A stretch of 64,000 nucleotides of DNA from Candidatus Pelagibacter sp. FZCC0015 (GTDB taxonomy: Bacteria > Pseudomonadota > Alphaproteobacteria > Pelagibacterales > Pelagibacteraceae): positions 248,001 through 312,000 of the forward strand of contig NZ_CP031125.1 in NCBI RefSeq assembly GCF_007833635.1, written 5' to 3'. How positions within the stretch are numbered: position 1 is the first letter of the stretch; each line of letters starts with the position of its first letter. This document shows positions 29,473-38,726 of the stretch, in pieces. The notes under the pieces were generated by a model that worked only from the letters and a program-made list of their open reading frames with translations, was not told the DNA's origin and made no database searches. The position numbers and the translations under genes are program-made.

Positions 29473-30276
29473 TTAAATATTTTTTAGTTGATCTCCGTAT
29501 ACATAGCTTTTGATGTCTATTGCTAAACCTGTTTTTATATCACAATCTACTATAACACCACACAAAGTAGCATCTCCAGTAGCGGGAAAGTGTTTCACTG
29601 AATTCTTTTTTAAAAATCTATTCAAGGAATTTTCTTTATTCATTCCAATCACTGAATCATAATCCCCACACATACCTGCATCGGTTTGATATCCAGTGCC
29701 ATTATTAAGTATTCTGGCATCATTTGTTGGGATATGAGTATGGGTTCCAACCACGAGAGTTGCCTTTCCATCAAATAGATGTCCTATAGCATTTTTTTCG
29801 CTAGTAATTTCACCATGGAAATCAACTACAAGTAAATCAAAATCCTTTTTCATTTCATTTTCTTTTAAAAATTTTTGAGAAGCTTCAAAAACATCTTCAC
29901 ACTTTTTCATAAAAACGTTACCCATCAGATTAAGAACTCCAATTTTTATATCATTCTTTATTTTATAAATCTGAAAACCTTTTCCTGGTGCAGGTTCAAA
30001 TAAATTCTTAGGTCTTAATAATCTTTCTTCTTTATCAATAAATTCCATAATTTCTTTTTGATCCCAAACATGATTGCCGGTTGTAATAACATCAACTCCA
30101 CAATTAAAAAAATCCTTACATATTTCTTTAGTTAGCCCTACACCTTGAACTGCTGCATTTTCACCGTTTACTATTACAAAATCGATTTTATTTTTGTCAA
30201 TTTCATTTAATAAATTACTTGTTAATTTTGAACATCCTGAAATTCCAACAACATCTCCTAAAAATAAAATTCTCAT
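29473..30276 (-). CDS. ymdB: YmdB-family metallophosphoesterase
   Basis: Binuclear metallophosphatase of the YmdB (TIGR00282) family; characterised members hydrolyse cyclic nucleotides. It has 267 residues. Metal ligands are visible in FLGDVVG (Asp8), VNGENAA near 37, GNHVWDQKEIM near 67, DFHGEITSEK near 151 and GTHTHIPTNDA near 178. It is transcribed with ygfA (four-base overlap) and yebC. The physiological substrate here is unknown. Confidence 0.88.
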   Translation of the reverse strand: MRILFLGDVVGISGCSKLTSNLLNEIDKNKIDFVIVNGENAAVQGVGLTKEICKDFFNCGVDVITTGNHVWDQKEIMEFIDKEERLLRPKNLFEPAPGKGFQIYKIKNDIKIGVLNLMGNVFMKKCEDVFEASQKFLKENEMKKDFDLLVVDFHGEITSEKNAIGHLFDGKATLVVGTHTHIPTNDARILNNGTGYQTDAGMCGDYDSVIGMNKENSLNRFLKKNSVKHFPATGDATLCGVIVDCDIKTGLAIDIKSYVYGDQLKNI

Positions 30277-30818
30277 TGTATAATTTTTTTCTCGGTTATT
30301 ATTAAATCAAGTTTTTTATCATACTTATTGATAGGTATTTTTTTTATCTCCTGGTATGAAAATCCTAATCCAATTTTAAATATTTTTTTAATTTTAGATA
30401 CTTTTTCTAAATAACGATCATAAAATCCTCCACCATAGCCCAGTCTATTCAAATCATCATCATAAGCTACTAAAGGAACAAATATTATATCTGGGTAAAT
30501 TTTCTTTCCTAAAGTTGGCTCAGCAATTCCATACTTATTAATTTTTAAAGGATCTTTATTTGTCCATTCAAAAAAATCCATTTGGTTATTTTCTCTAATT
30601 ATTGGTAAGGAAATATTTGCCTTTTTGTTTCTTAAAAAATAAAGCGTATCCAAGTCATCCATTTCATAATTACAAGGGTAATACCCTCCTACATTTTTGA
30701 AATTAATTTTATTTTTTTTTAAAAATCGATAAATTCTGTCAGGATTGAGACTAAGCTTTTTATTCAAATTTTTTTTTCTAAGATTTAAAATTTTACTTCT
30801 TAGCTTAGATTTATTCAC
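30273..30818 (-). CDS. ygfA: 5-formyltetrahydrofolate cyclo-ligase
   Basis: ATP-dependent enzyme that turns 5-formyl-THF into 5,10-methenyl-THF, returning this stored folate to the active pool. It has 181 residues with the C-terminal signature RLGYGGGFYDRYL near 125 and VPLVAYDDDLN before it. It lies directly after zapA, with a four-base gap, the zapA-ygfA neighbourhood found in many proteobacteria. The 6S RNA gene often located between them is absent here. Confidence 0.92.
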   Translation of the reverse strand: MNKSKLRSKILNLRKKNLNKKLSLNPDRIYRFLKKNKINFKNVGGYYPCNYEMDDLDTLYFLRNKKANISLPIIRENNQMDFFEWTNKDPLKINKYGIAEPTLGKKIYPDIIFVPLVAYDDDLNRLGYGGGFYDRYLEKVSKIKKIFKIGLGFSYQEIKKIPINKYDKKLDLIITEKKIIQ

Positions 30819-30822
30819 AGAC

Positions 30823-31269
30823 CTACTTTGAAATGTTTTCTAATTTTGCTTTTTTTACAAAATTTGATATTTGATCAGCAGCTTCATCAATTAAATTTTC
30901 GTATTTTTTTTGATTATCGTCAATTTCTTGTTTTAAATTTTCATGATCAAGATTTAGTTTTTCAATTTCAGATTCTTTTGTGTCCCTATAATCGTAAATT
31001 AGAGATTTTAATTCTTTAAATTTTTTTGATAGATCGTTTAATTCTTCTTTTTTTTGATCTACTTTTTTCTTAGTTTCATAATATTCATCCATTATTTTTA
31101 CAGCTGTAATTAATAATAATTTATTTTCACCTAGATTTCCCAAATCATTTTTTAAATTATTAAACTTTTTGTTAATCTGAATTAACAATTCTTCTAGGTG
31201 CTCCTCTTGTCCATCTTCACAGGCAAGCAAAAACTCTTTGTTGTTAAATTTTATACTTACATTTGCCAT
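30823..31269 (-). CDS. zapA: Cell division protein ZapA
   Basis: FtsZ-associated protein that cross-links FtsZ filaments. It has 148 residues: the N-terminal ZapA head (about 1-85, with VSIKFNNKEFLLACEDGQEEHL and NKLLLITAVKIMDEYYE) and a long C-terminal coiled coil rich in K, E, L and D. It overlaps the upstream coiled-coil gene by 13 bases and is followed by ygfA. Confidence 0.87.
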   Translation of the reverse strand: MANVSIKFNNKEFLLACEDGQEEHLEELLIQINKKFNNLKNDLGNLGENKLLLITAVKIMDEYYETKKKVDQKKEELNDLSKKFKELKSLIYDYRDTKESEIEKLNLDHENLKQEIDDNQKKYENLIDEAADQISNFVKKAKLENISK

Positions 31270-31580
31270 TTATCTATTTCATCCAATAGTGTGTCAGTTT
31301 CTTGATTAAGTTCATCAATTTTTTCAGAAAATTCAATTTGTTTTCTTTCTTCCAACTTTTCTTTGTTTTTTAAATCCTCAAGTTTTTTTGATAGATTTTC
31401 ATGTTCCTCGAGTAACGTTTTATATTTTTCCTCAATCTGTGTTTTTTCAATTTCTAATTGATTTTGTTTTGTGCTTAAATTTTCGATATTTTTTTGTAAT
31501 TCAGGATTTGTTAGATCTAAATTTTTTAATTCCTCTAATGCAATATTTAATTTTTTTTCTTTTTCGTTTATAGAATTCAT
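31257..31580 (-). CDS. Small coiled-coil protein upstream of zapA (DUF4164-like)
   Basis: It has 107 residues and is almost entirely heptad-like coiled coil (NIENLSTKQNQLEIEKTQIE and similar), with no membrane segment. A short coiled-coil gene just before zapA is common in alphaproteobacteria, often labelled DUF4164; a role at the division site is inferred from that position. It overlaps zapA by 13 bases, so the two are coupled. Confidence 0.7.
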   Translation of the reverse strand: MNSINEKEKKLNIALEELKNLDLTNPELQKNIENLSTKQNQLEIEKTQIEEKYKTLLEEHENLSKKLEDLKNKEKLEERKQIEFSEKIDELNQETDTLLDEIDKWQM

Positions 31581-31633
31581 ATATATATGTTTATATTATT
31601 AAATAGATTCTTCTTAGTCTAGTCAGGATAATT

Positions 31634-33592
31634 TTGAGCAAACTACACAATGATTTAGCTAATTGCATCAGATTTTTATCAATTGATGCTGTTCAAAAAG
31701 CAAATTCAGGTCACCCGGGAATGCCAATGGGGATGGCAGATGTTGCAACAGTGTTATTCAAAAATTTTTTAAGATTTAATCCAAAGAATCCAGATTGGTT
31801 GAATAGAGATAGATTTGTTTTGTCTGCTGGTCATGGCTCTATGCTTTTATATTCTTTGCTTTACCTAACTGGATATAAAAGCATATCAATTAATAATATT
31901 AAAAAATTTAGGCAGCTTAATTCTATTTGTGCTGGACATCCTGAATATCATCCGAAAACAGGTATTGAAACTACAACAGGTCCTCTTGGGCAAGGTATAT
32001 CTAATGCAGTTGGTTTTGCAATAGCTGAAGAAATTTTAAAAAATAAATTAGGTAAAGATTTAATTAATCACAAAACTTATGTTTTAGCTGGAGATGGATG
32101 CTTAATGGAAGGAATAAGTCATGAAGCGATGAGTTTAGCGGGACATTTAAAACTTAAAAATTTAGTTATGCTATTTGATAACAACTCAATTTCAATCGAT
32201 GGTCCAACAAATCTTGCAGTTTCAGATAATTTTAAAAAAAGATTTGAAGGATATGGTTGGGATTATATTTCTATCAACGGTCATAATGAAAAAGAAATTT
32301 TTAAAGCACTAAAAAAAGTTCAAAAAACTAAAAAACCTACTGTGATTTCTTGTAAAACAAAGATTGGATATGGTTCACCGAATAAATCAGGAAAAGCATC
32401 GTCCCATGGAAGTCCATTGGGAGCAGATGAAATCAAGCTTGTGAGAAAAGCCTTAAATTGGAAAACCAAACCCTTTGATATCCCAAATAAAATTTTAAAT
32501 GAATGGAGAAAAATTGGCAAAAGAGGTGAAATTTTAGAAAAAAAATGGAACAAAGTATTAAAAAGAAAAAAAATAAAATTTAATCAAACTTTAAAAAATA
32601 ACTTTACTGCGGTGCTTAAGAAAGAAAAAGAGAATGCAATAAAGGAACCAAAAAGTTTAGCTACTAGAAAATGTTCAGAAATGACATTGAATGCATTAAC
32701 AAAACAAAAAAATAATTTAATTGGTGGCTCTGCTGATTTAGCTGGATCAAATAATACAAAAACTAAAAACCATAAAATAATTAAACCTGGAGATTTTACT
32801 GGTGACTACATTCACTACGGAGTAAGAGAACACGCAATGAGTGGAATTATGAATGGTATCGCACTTCACAGTCATCTAATTCCTTATGGAGGTACTTTTT
32901 TAATATTTTCTGATTATTGCAAACCTTCGATCAGATTATCTGCCTTAATGAAAAAAAGAGTCATTTATGTAATGACACATGACTCTATTGGGCTCGGAGA
33001 AGATGGCCCTACCCATCAACCTATAGAACAGCTTTCGGGCTTACGTGCTATACCTAACCTAAATGTATTCAGACCTGCAGATAGAATTGAAACTATCGAG
33101 TGTTGGGAACATGCATTAAAAAGCTCAAAAACACCTAGCGTGCTATCTTTAACAAGGCAAAATTTAAATCCAGTAAGAAAAACATACCCAAATAAAAACT
33201 TATGCTCATTAGGTGCTTATGAGGTTTTAAGAACAAATAAAAAAATTAATCTAACAATATTAGCGAGTGGATCTGAAGTTAATCTAGCGTTAGAGGTTAG
33301 CCATAAATTAGCCAAAGATAAAATATATTCCAAAGTGATATCAATGCCTTGTATGGAACTTTTTGAATTACAATCAAAATCTTATAAAAATAAAATTTTA
33401 GAAGAAACAAAATTTAAAATATCCATTGAAGCTGGATCAAGCGATTGTTGGAAAAAATATGTAGGGGATAACGGTATTGCTTTTGGAATTGATGAATTCG
33501 GAAAAAGTGCACCCTATAAAGATATTTATAAATATTTTGGACTAGAGAGTACAAACATTAAAAATGTCACTAAAAAATTATTAAATAAATAA
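31634..33592 (+). CDS. tkt: Transketolase
   Basis: Thiamine-diphosphate enzyme that moves two-carbon units between ketose and aldose phosphates. It has 652 residues. The start is TTG at 31634 (MSKLHNDLANCIRFLS); no in-frame ATG precedes the conserved SGHPGMPMGMADVA. The ThDP site GDGCLMEGISHEAMSLAG is near 153, the catalytic-glutamate segment YGVREHAMSGI near 395, and the C-terminal domain begins near 520. It heads a rightward run tkt-gap-pgk-fba with one- or two-base gaps, which gives SAR11 the lower gluconeogenic and pentose steps. Confidence 0.96.
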   Translation: MSKLHNDLANCIRFLSIDAVQKANSGHPGMPMGMADVATVLFKNFLRFNPKNPDWLNRDRFVLSAGHGSMLLYSLLYLTGYKSISINNIKKFRQLNSICAGHPEYHPKTGIETTTGPLGQGISNAVGFAIAEEILKNKLGKDLINHKTYVLAGDGCLMEGISHEAMSLAGHLKLKNLVMLFDNNSISIDGPTNLAVSDNFKKRFEGYGWDYISINGHNEKEIFKALKKVQKTKKPTVISCKTKIGYGSPNKSGKASSHGSPLGADEIKLVRKALNWKTKPFDIPNKILNEWRKIGKRGEILEKKWNKVLKRKKIKFNQTLKNNFTAVLKKEKENAIKEPKSLATRKCSEMTLNALTKQKNNLIGGSADLAGSNNTKTKNHKIIKPGDFTGDYIHYGVREHAMSGIMNGIALHSHLIPYGGTFLIFSDYCKPSIRLSALMKKRVIYVMTHDSIGLGEDGPTHQPIEQLSGLRAIPNLNVFRPADRIETIECWEHALKSSKTPSVLSLTRQNLNPVRKTYPNKNLCSLGAYEVLRTNKKINLTILASGSEVNLALEVSHKLAKDKIYSKVISMPCMELFELQSKSYKNKILEETKFKISIEAGSSDCWKKYVGDNGIAFGIDEFGKSAPYKDIYKYFGLESTNIKNVTKKLLNK

Positions 33593-33593
33593 A

Positions 33594-34601
33594 ATGACAA
33601 TTAAAATAGGAATTAATGGAATGGGACGGATTGGTCGTATGGTTGTTAGATCAATTGTCGAAAGTAAAAATAAAAATTTAAAAATTAATCATATAAACAA
33701 CAGGTCAAATTCAGAAACTACATCTAAATTAATCAAATATGATTCTATACATGGAAAATTAAATGCTGATTTAGATTATGATCCAAATCATTTGATAATT
33801 AATAAAAATAAAATTACATTTTCTCAAGAAACAAAAATTGAAGACATAAATTGGAAAAAACATGATGTTGATTATGTTTTCGAATGTACTGGAAAATTTA
33901 ATTCAAAAGAAAAACTTCTTGCTCATATAGAAAATGGTGCAAAAAAAGTGATCGTTTCTGCTCCATGTAAAAATGCTGATAAAACAATAGTATTTGGTGT
34001 TAATGAAAATATAATTACAAAAGAGGATAAAATAATATCTGCAGCGTCGTGTACCACCAATTGTCTAGCACCAGTAACCAGCATTCTTGATGAAAAATTT
34101 GAAATTGAAAAAGGTTTTATGACTACAATTCATGCGTTTACTAGCGATCAGAGAATTTTAGATAATTCACACAAAGATCCAAGAAGAGCAAGATCAGCGA
34201 GTCAATCAATAGTTCCTACCTCAACAGGAGCTTCGAAAGCAATAGGAGAAATAATACCAAACCTAAAAGGGAAACTAGAAGGTGTTGCGATGAGGGTGCC
34301 CACTCCTAATGTTTCTCTTGTTGAATTAGTTTTTTGTACAAAAAAAGATATCAATATAAAAAAAATTAATGATGCCTTTGAACAAGCATCAAAAAATAGA
34401 TTAAAAAACATCTTAGAAGTTACTCATGAAAAATTAGTATCTATAGATTTTAATCATAATCCTGCTTCCGCAATAGTAGATGCTTCTTTAACAAATGTAG
34501 TTGGAAGTAATATGGGTAAAATATCAGCCTGGTATGATAATGAGTGGGGCTTTTCTAATAGAATGTGTGATATCGCAGAAACTTTGCATAAAATCTCTTA
34601 A
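33594..34601 (+). CDS. gap: Glyceraldehyde-3-phosphate dehydrogenase
   Basis: Interconverts glyceraldehyde 3-phosphate and 1,3-bisphosphoglycerate. It has 335 residues. NAD(P)-fold GINGMGRIGRMVVRSI is at 5-20, the catalytic cysteine in SAASCTTNCLAP is near 152, the catalytic histidine in TTIHAFTSDQ near 179, and WYDNEWGFSNRM near 313. The residue after the second strand, normally Asp in NAD-dependent enzymes (IND), is Asn followed by Arg (INNRS), which hints at use of NADP. Between tkt and pgk, sharing one base with pgk (TAATG). Confidence 0.95.
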   Translation: MTIKIGINGMGRIGRMVVRSIVESKNKNLKINHINNRSNSETTSKLIKYDSIHGKLNADLDYDPNHLIINKNKITFSQETKIEDINWKKHDVDYVFECTGKFNSKEKLLAHIENGAKKVIVSAPCKNADKTIVFGVNENIITKEDKIISAASCTTNCLAPVTSILDEKFEIEKGFMTTIHAFTSDQRILDNSHKDPRRARSASQSIVPTSTGASKAIGEIIPNLKGKLEGVAMRVPTPNVSLVELVFCTKKDINIKKINDAFEQASKNRLKNILEVTHEKLVSIDFNHNPASAIVDASLTNVVGSNMGKISAWYDNEWGFSNRMCDIAETLHKIS

Positions 34602-35779
34602 TGAGAAGCATTATAAACGAAAAAAATCTAAACAATAAAAAAATATTATTAAGACTAGATTTGAATGTCCCTTTGGAAAGAGACAAGATAACAGACACAA
34701 CAAGGATTGATAAAATTCTTCCTACATTAAATTTTTTGATTAAACAAAAAGCTAAAATTATAATTTTATCTCATGTTGGAAGACCAAAAGGTAAAATTGT
34801 TAAAGAGCTCTCCCTAAAACCAATTTGTGAAGAATTGCAAAATAAATTAAAAAAAAAAGTAAAACTTATTAAAGAAAATATTAAAGAAATAAAAAGTAAA
34901 AATTTCTTCAGTGACTATAATGAAGATGTTTTTGTTTTAGAAAATATTAGATTTTATTCAGAAGAAGAGCAAAATGACAATAAGTTTGCTGAACTGATAT
35001 CAAATTTTGGAGATATATATGTCAATGATGCTTTCTCTTGTTCGCATAGAGCTCATGCCTCAATTTATGAAATTCCAAAATTCTTACCCTCGTTTTCTGG
35101 GTTGCAATTAGACTTGGAAGTAAATGCGCTTAATAAAATAACTTCTGAAATAACTAGACCAATTACTTGTATTATTGGAGGATCAAAAATTTCAACTAAG
35201 ATTAATGTTATTAAAAATTTAATTCCTAAATTTGACAATATTATAATTGTTGGGGGTATGGCTAATAATTTTATAGAATATTTTGGAAATAATGTTGGAA
35301 AATCTATTAAAGAAAAAAATTGTGATAAAATACTTGAAGAAATCATCTCTATTTCAAAAAAAGAAAAATGTAAAATAATCTATCCAGAAGATGTGATTGT
35401 ATCTAGAGACTTAAATGGATCTCCTCAAAATAAAGAGTTGAACGAAGTATTATCTGATGAAATGATATTAGATATTGGTCCAAAAACTATAAAAAAAATA
35501 ACAAAAATTATTGATAACAGTAAAACTATACTTTGGAATGGACCCGCTGGATATTTTGAAAATCCAAATTTTGCTTATGGAAGTATTCAAATAGCAAAAA
35601 AAATAATTGAAAATAACAAAGCAAAGAAAATTTTTTCAGTTGCTGGAGGTGGAGACACAGTTTCTTTATTAAATAATTTAAAAGCTGTTAATGAGTTTAA
35701 TTTTGTTTCAACTGCAGGTGGAGCTTTTTTAGAATATCTTGAAGGTAAAAACCTTCCTGGTATAACTGCATTAAATTAA
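34601..35779 (+). CDS. pgk: Phosphoglycerate kinase
   Basis: Reversible transfer of phosphate between 1,3-bisphosphoglycerate and ADP. It has 392 residues, typical of the family. The N-domain has LLRLDLNVPLERDKITDTTR near 15 and SHVGRPKGK near 57; the hinge and C-domain have ILWNGPAGYFE near 310 and the nucleotide loop SVAGGGDTVSLL near 345. It is placed after gap and one base before fba, and the products of the three genes act in sequence. Confidence 0.97.
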   Translation: MRSIINEKNLNNKKILLRLDLNVPLERDKITDTTRIDKILPTLNFLIKQKAKIIILSHVGRPKGKIVKELSLKPICEELQNKLKKKVKLIKENIKEIKSKNFFSDYNEDVFVLENIRFYSEEEQNDNKFAELISNFGDIYVNDAFSCSHRAHASIYEIPKFLPSFSGLQLDLEVNALNKITSEITRPITCIIGGSKISTKINVIKNLIPKFDNIIIVGGMANNFIEYFGNNVGKSIKEKNCDKILEEIISISKKEKCKIIYPEDVIVSRDLNGSPQNKELNEVLSDEMILDIGPKTIKKITKIIDNSKTILWNGPAGYFENPNFAYGSIQIAKKIIENNKAKKIFSVAGGGDTVSLLNNLKAVNEFNFVSTAGGAFLEYLEGKNLPGITALN

Positions 35780-35780
35780 A

Positions 35781-36791
35781 ATGTCTGAATTAAATAAAAT
35801 TGCACTTAAAATAATTTCTAACGGTAAAGGTATACTTGCGGCTGATGAAAGCAATGGAACTATGACAAAAAGACTTGAAGCAGTAAATGTCAAATCAACA
35901 CCAGAAAATAGGCTTTCCTTCAGAGAAATTCTTTTTTCATCTGATGGAATGAAGGATTGCATAGGTGGAGTTATTCTTTACGATGAAACAATCAATCAAA
36001 TTTCAAGCTCAGGAGAATCAATAACAAATTTAATATCTAGTTCAGGTGCAGTTCCTGGAATTAAAGTTGATACTGGTGCAAAAGATTTAGCAAATTCTAC
36101 TAAAGAAAAAGTTACAGAAGGATTAGATGGCCTTAGAGATAGATTAAAAAAATATTATGATCTTGGAGCAAGATTTACAAAATGGAGAGGCGTCTATTCT
36201 ATTGGTGAAAATTATCCAAGTAAACTGGCAATAAGTAGTAATGCTCATGCACTTGCTAGATACTCTGCACTAGTTCAAGAAAATGGAATGGTTCCAATAG
36301 TAGAACCCGAGGTATTAATGAATGGAAACCATTCTGCAGAAGTTTGTTTTAATAAAACATCAGAAGTAATTAAAAAATGTTTTGAGGAACTTATTTTACA
36401 CAAAGTTGATTTATCTGGAATTATTTTAAAACCGAATATGATTTTGTCTGGCAACCTTTCAGAAAATAAAATTTCTAGTGAAGAAGTTTCTATCAAAACG
36501 TTGGAATGCCTTAAAAATTGTGTACCTAATGAAGTTCCTGGAATAGCTTTTTTATCTGGAGGGCAATCTGAAATTGAAGCTACAGAAAATTTAAATTTAA
36601 TAAATAAAAACAACAATACTAATTTTATAATGACCTATTCATATGGAAGAGCTCTTCAGCAAAGTGCTTTAAAAGTTTGGTCTAATGATATTAAAAATGT
36701 AGAAGCAACTCAAACTACTTTTAATCATAGAGCTAAAATGTGCACCTTAGCTGCTCAAGGAAAATGGTCTAGTGAGCTTGAAAATAAGTAA
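35781..36791 (+). CDS. fba: Fructose-bisphosphate aldolase, class I
   Basis: Schiff-base (metal-free) aldolase interconverting fructose 1,6-bisphosphate with DHAP and glyceraldehyde 3-phosphate. It has 336 residues of the eukaryote-like class I family: GKGILAADESNGTMTKRLE at 14-32, the lysine in SGIILKPNMILSG near 216 expected to form the Schiff base, and SGGQSEIEATENLN near 258. It is downstream of pgk. Its 3' end overlaps thiE by 20 bases. Given the known lack of classical phosphofructokinase in SAR11, a gluconeogenic role is likely (inference). Confidence 0.95.
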   Translation: MSELNKIALKIISNGKGILAADESNGTMTKRLEAVNVKSTPENRLSFREILFSSDGMKDCIGGVILYDETINQISSSGESITNLISSSGAVPGIKVDTGAKDLANSTKEKVTEGLDGLRDRLKKYYDLGARFTKWRGVYSIGENYPSKLAISSNAHALARYSALVQENGMVPIVEPEVLMNGNHSAEVCFNKTSEVIKKCFEELILHKVDLSGIILKPNMILSGNLSENKISSEEVSIKTLECLKNCVPNEVPGIAFLSGGQSEIEATENLNLINKNNNTNFIMTYSYGRALQQSALKVWSNDIKNVEATQTTFNHRAKMCTLAAQGKWSSELENK

Positions 36792-37392
36792 AAAAAAATT
36801 TATTTATCTTATTTCTCCTAACAAAATTCCTAATTCTTTCTATAAAAATCTAAAATTAGTTCTTAAAACAAAAAAAGTAAGTTTTTTTCAACTTAGACTT
36901 AAAAATTACTCACTTAAAAAGAAAATTATAATTGGGAAAAAAATTAAAAATATTTGTAAAAAAAATAAAGTAAAATTTATAATTAACGATGATCCTTTAC
37001 TTGCTTTAAAACTAAATGCAGATGGTTGCCATCTAGGTCAAAAAGATATGAATATTTATATAGCAAAAAAAATACTTGGTAAAAAAATTATAGGGATTAC
37101 TTGTCATAATTCTGTGAATTTAGCAAAAAAAGCAATTAAAGCTAAAGCTGATTACATTGCCTTTGGTGCTTTTAATCAATCTAAAACTAAAAAAACTAGG
37201 CATGTAGCCTCAGTAAAGATATTGAATAAAGTTAAAAAATTTTCAAAAACTCCATTAGTAGCTATTGGTGGAATTAATGCTGTTAATTATAAAAATCTAT
37301 TATTGAATAATGCGAATTTTTTAGCTATCTCAGGCTACATTTGGAAAAATAAAAAATATAAACCGTTACAAGCTATAGAAAGATTAAAATGA
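36772..37392 (+). CDS. thiE: Thiamine-phosphate synthase-like protein
   Basis: TIM-barrel enzyme of the ThiE/TenI family, which couples HMP-PP with the thiazole phosphate to give thiamine phosphate. It has 206 residues: FQLRLKNYSLKKK near 38, NDDPLLALKLNADGCHLGQKD near 65, GITCHNS near 104, ADYIAFGAFNQSKTKKTR near 118 and ALVAIGGINAVN-like strand near 160. The start is unusual: GTG at 36772 or TTG at 36778, both inside fba. The match to ThiE rather than the regulator TenI is supported by the GxxQ and FGAF motifs but is not certain. Confidence 0.8.
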   Translation: MSLKISKKKFIYLISPNKIPNSFYKNLKLVLKTKKVSFFQLRLKNYSLKKKIIIGKKIKNICKKNKVKFIINDDPLLALKLNADGCHLGQKDMNIYIAKKILGKKIIGITCHNSVNLAKKAIKAKADYIAFGAFNQSKTKKTRHVASVKILNKVKKFSKTPLVAIGGINAVNYKNLLLNNANFLAISGYIWKNKKYKPLQAIERLK

Positions 37393-37949
37393 AAATTAAT
37401 GCTGGAGAAATAAGAGTTGGAATGCTCTTAGAATATAAAAATGATTTATGGCAAGTTTTGAAAACCCAACATGTAAAACCAGGAAAAGGTGGCGCATTTG
37501 CACAAGTTGAAATGAAAAGCTTAAACAAAAATACAAAGTTAAATGAAAGATTTAGATCAAGTGAAACAGTAGAAAAAGCATCATTGGAGGAAACTACTTT
37601 CAGTTATCTTTATAGTGATGAAGCTAATTATTTTTTTATGGATCCAAAAACATTTGAACAAATAGAAATAAAAAAAGAAACTGTAGGTGATAAGGGAAAA
37701 CTTTTAACTGAAAACTTACAAGTTTCTGTAAGTTTTTATAATGAAAACCCATTATCAATTGAATTACCTAACCAAGTACAGTGTAAAATTGAAACTACTG
37801 ATGCAGCTCTTAAAGGACAAACTGTATCATCATCTTATAAACCAGCAACTCTTGATAATGGTTTAAACATTCAAGTTCCTCCGTTCATTGAAGCAGGTGA
37901 TGAAATCGTAGTTGATACTAGAAATTTAGAATACATTAAAAAAATCTAA
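37389..37949 (+). CDS. efp: Elongation factor P
   Basis: Relieves ribosomes stalled on consecutive prolines. It has 186 residues in the three-domain form. The loop HVKPGKGGAF places the usual modified lysine at 33. Domain III has the conserved ending DGLNIQVPPFIEAGDEIVVD-like stretch near 158. Start overlaps the thiE stop by four bases and the stop is one base before suhB. Whether EpmA/EpmB modification enzymes exist cannot be seen here. Confidence 0.96.
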   Translation: MKINAGEIRVGMLLEYKNDLWQVLKTQHVKPGKGGAFAQVEMKSLNKNTKLNERFRSSETVEKASLEETTFSYLYSDEANYFFMDPKTFEQIEIKKETVGDKGKLLTENLQVSVSFYNENPLSIELPNQVQCKIETTDAALKGQTVSSSYKPATLDNGLNIQVPPFIEAGDEIVVDTRNLEYIKKI

Positions 37950-37950
37950 A

Positions 37951-38691
37951 ATGATCTCTATATCTTCAAATTTAAATATTATGATTAAAGCGGCTGAAAA
38001 AGCCTCGAAGTCTGTGATAAGAGATTTTGGAGAAGTAGAAAAACTACAAGTATCTAAAAAAGGACCTCGAGATTTTGTTACAAAAACTGACAAACATGTA
38101 GAAAAAATTCTAATTGAAGAACTTTCTAAAACCAAAAAAAATTATTCTTTTTTATCAGAAGAAGTTGGTTCAATTAAAAACAAAGATAAAGATAATATTT
38201 GGATTATTGACCCAATAGATGGTACAACAAATTTTTTACATGGCATTCCTCATTTTGCAATTTGTTTAGCTCTTGAATCTAAAAAAGAGATAATTTGTGG
38301 TTTAATTTATGATCCTATTAAAGATGAAATGTTTTATGCAGAAAAAAATAAAGGAGCTTATCTAAATAATCAAAGATTACGAGTATCAAATAAAAACTTA
38401 ATAGATGAATGTTTGTTTTCTAGTAATCATGAAGGAGTCAAATTCAGCAATTTGAATATGAGATGTAGCGGATGTGCAGCTTTAGACTTGGCTTATGTAG
38501 CTTCAGGTAGATTAGATGGTTTTTTTCATAATAAAATTAATATCTGGGATGTAGCAGCAGGAGCCTTGTTAGTAGAGGAGGCAGGTGGAATAGTTAATGA
38601 TTTAGATAAATTCGATCATAATAATATAGATATTCGAGCATCAAGTGGTGCAATTAATGATAAAATGCTCGAAAATTTAAAGAACTTTTAA
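37951..38691 (+). CDS. suhB: Inositol monophosphatase family protein (SuhB)
   Basis: Mg-dependent phosphatase of the IMPase family; SuhB also associates with RNA polymerase in rRNA antitermination complexes in E. coli. It has 246 residues. Signature DPIDGTTNFLHGIPHF is near 87 and the C-terminal signature IWDVAAGALLVEEAGG near 193, with FLSEE as the metal glutamate motif near 68. It follows efp by one base. Confidence 0.93.
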   Translation: MISISSNLNIMIKAAEKASKSVIRDFGEVEKLQVSKKGPRDFVTKTDKHVEKILIEELSKTKKNYSFLSEEVGSIKNKDKDNIWIIDPIDGTTNFLHGIPHFAICLALESKKEIICGLIYDPIKDEMFYAEKNKGAYLNNQRLRVSNKNLIDECLFSSNHEGVKFSNLNMRCSGCAALDLAYVASGRLDGFFHNKINIWDVAAGALLVEEAGGIVNDLDKFDHNNIDIRASSGAINDKMLENLKNF

Positions 38692-38719
38692 TTGTGTTCT
38701 AAGTTTCTTTTGCTATAAG
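38692..38719 (+). promoter_or_regulatory. Candidate rpmE promoter
   Basis: TTGTGT (38692-38697), a 16-base spacer and an extended -10 TGCTATAAG (hexamer 38714-38719). The start point would fall at about 38726, directly at the rpmE ATG (38727). No Shine-Dalgarno sequence lies in between, so a leaderless rpmE message is possible. Confidence 0.5.
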
Positions 38720-38726
38720 TCTCGAT

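Noticed and set aside
30818-30823. 6S RNA between zapA and ygfA
   Set aside because: This is the usual place in many proteobacteria, but only four bases separate the two genes.
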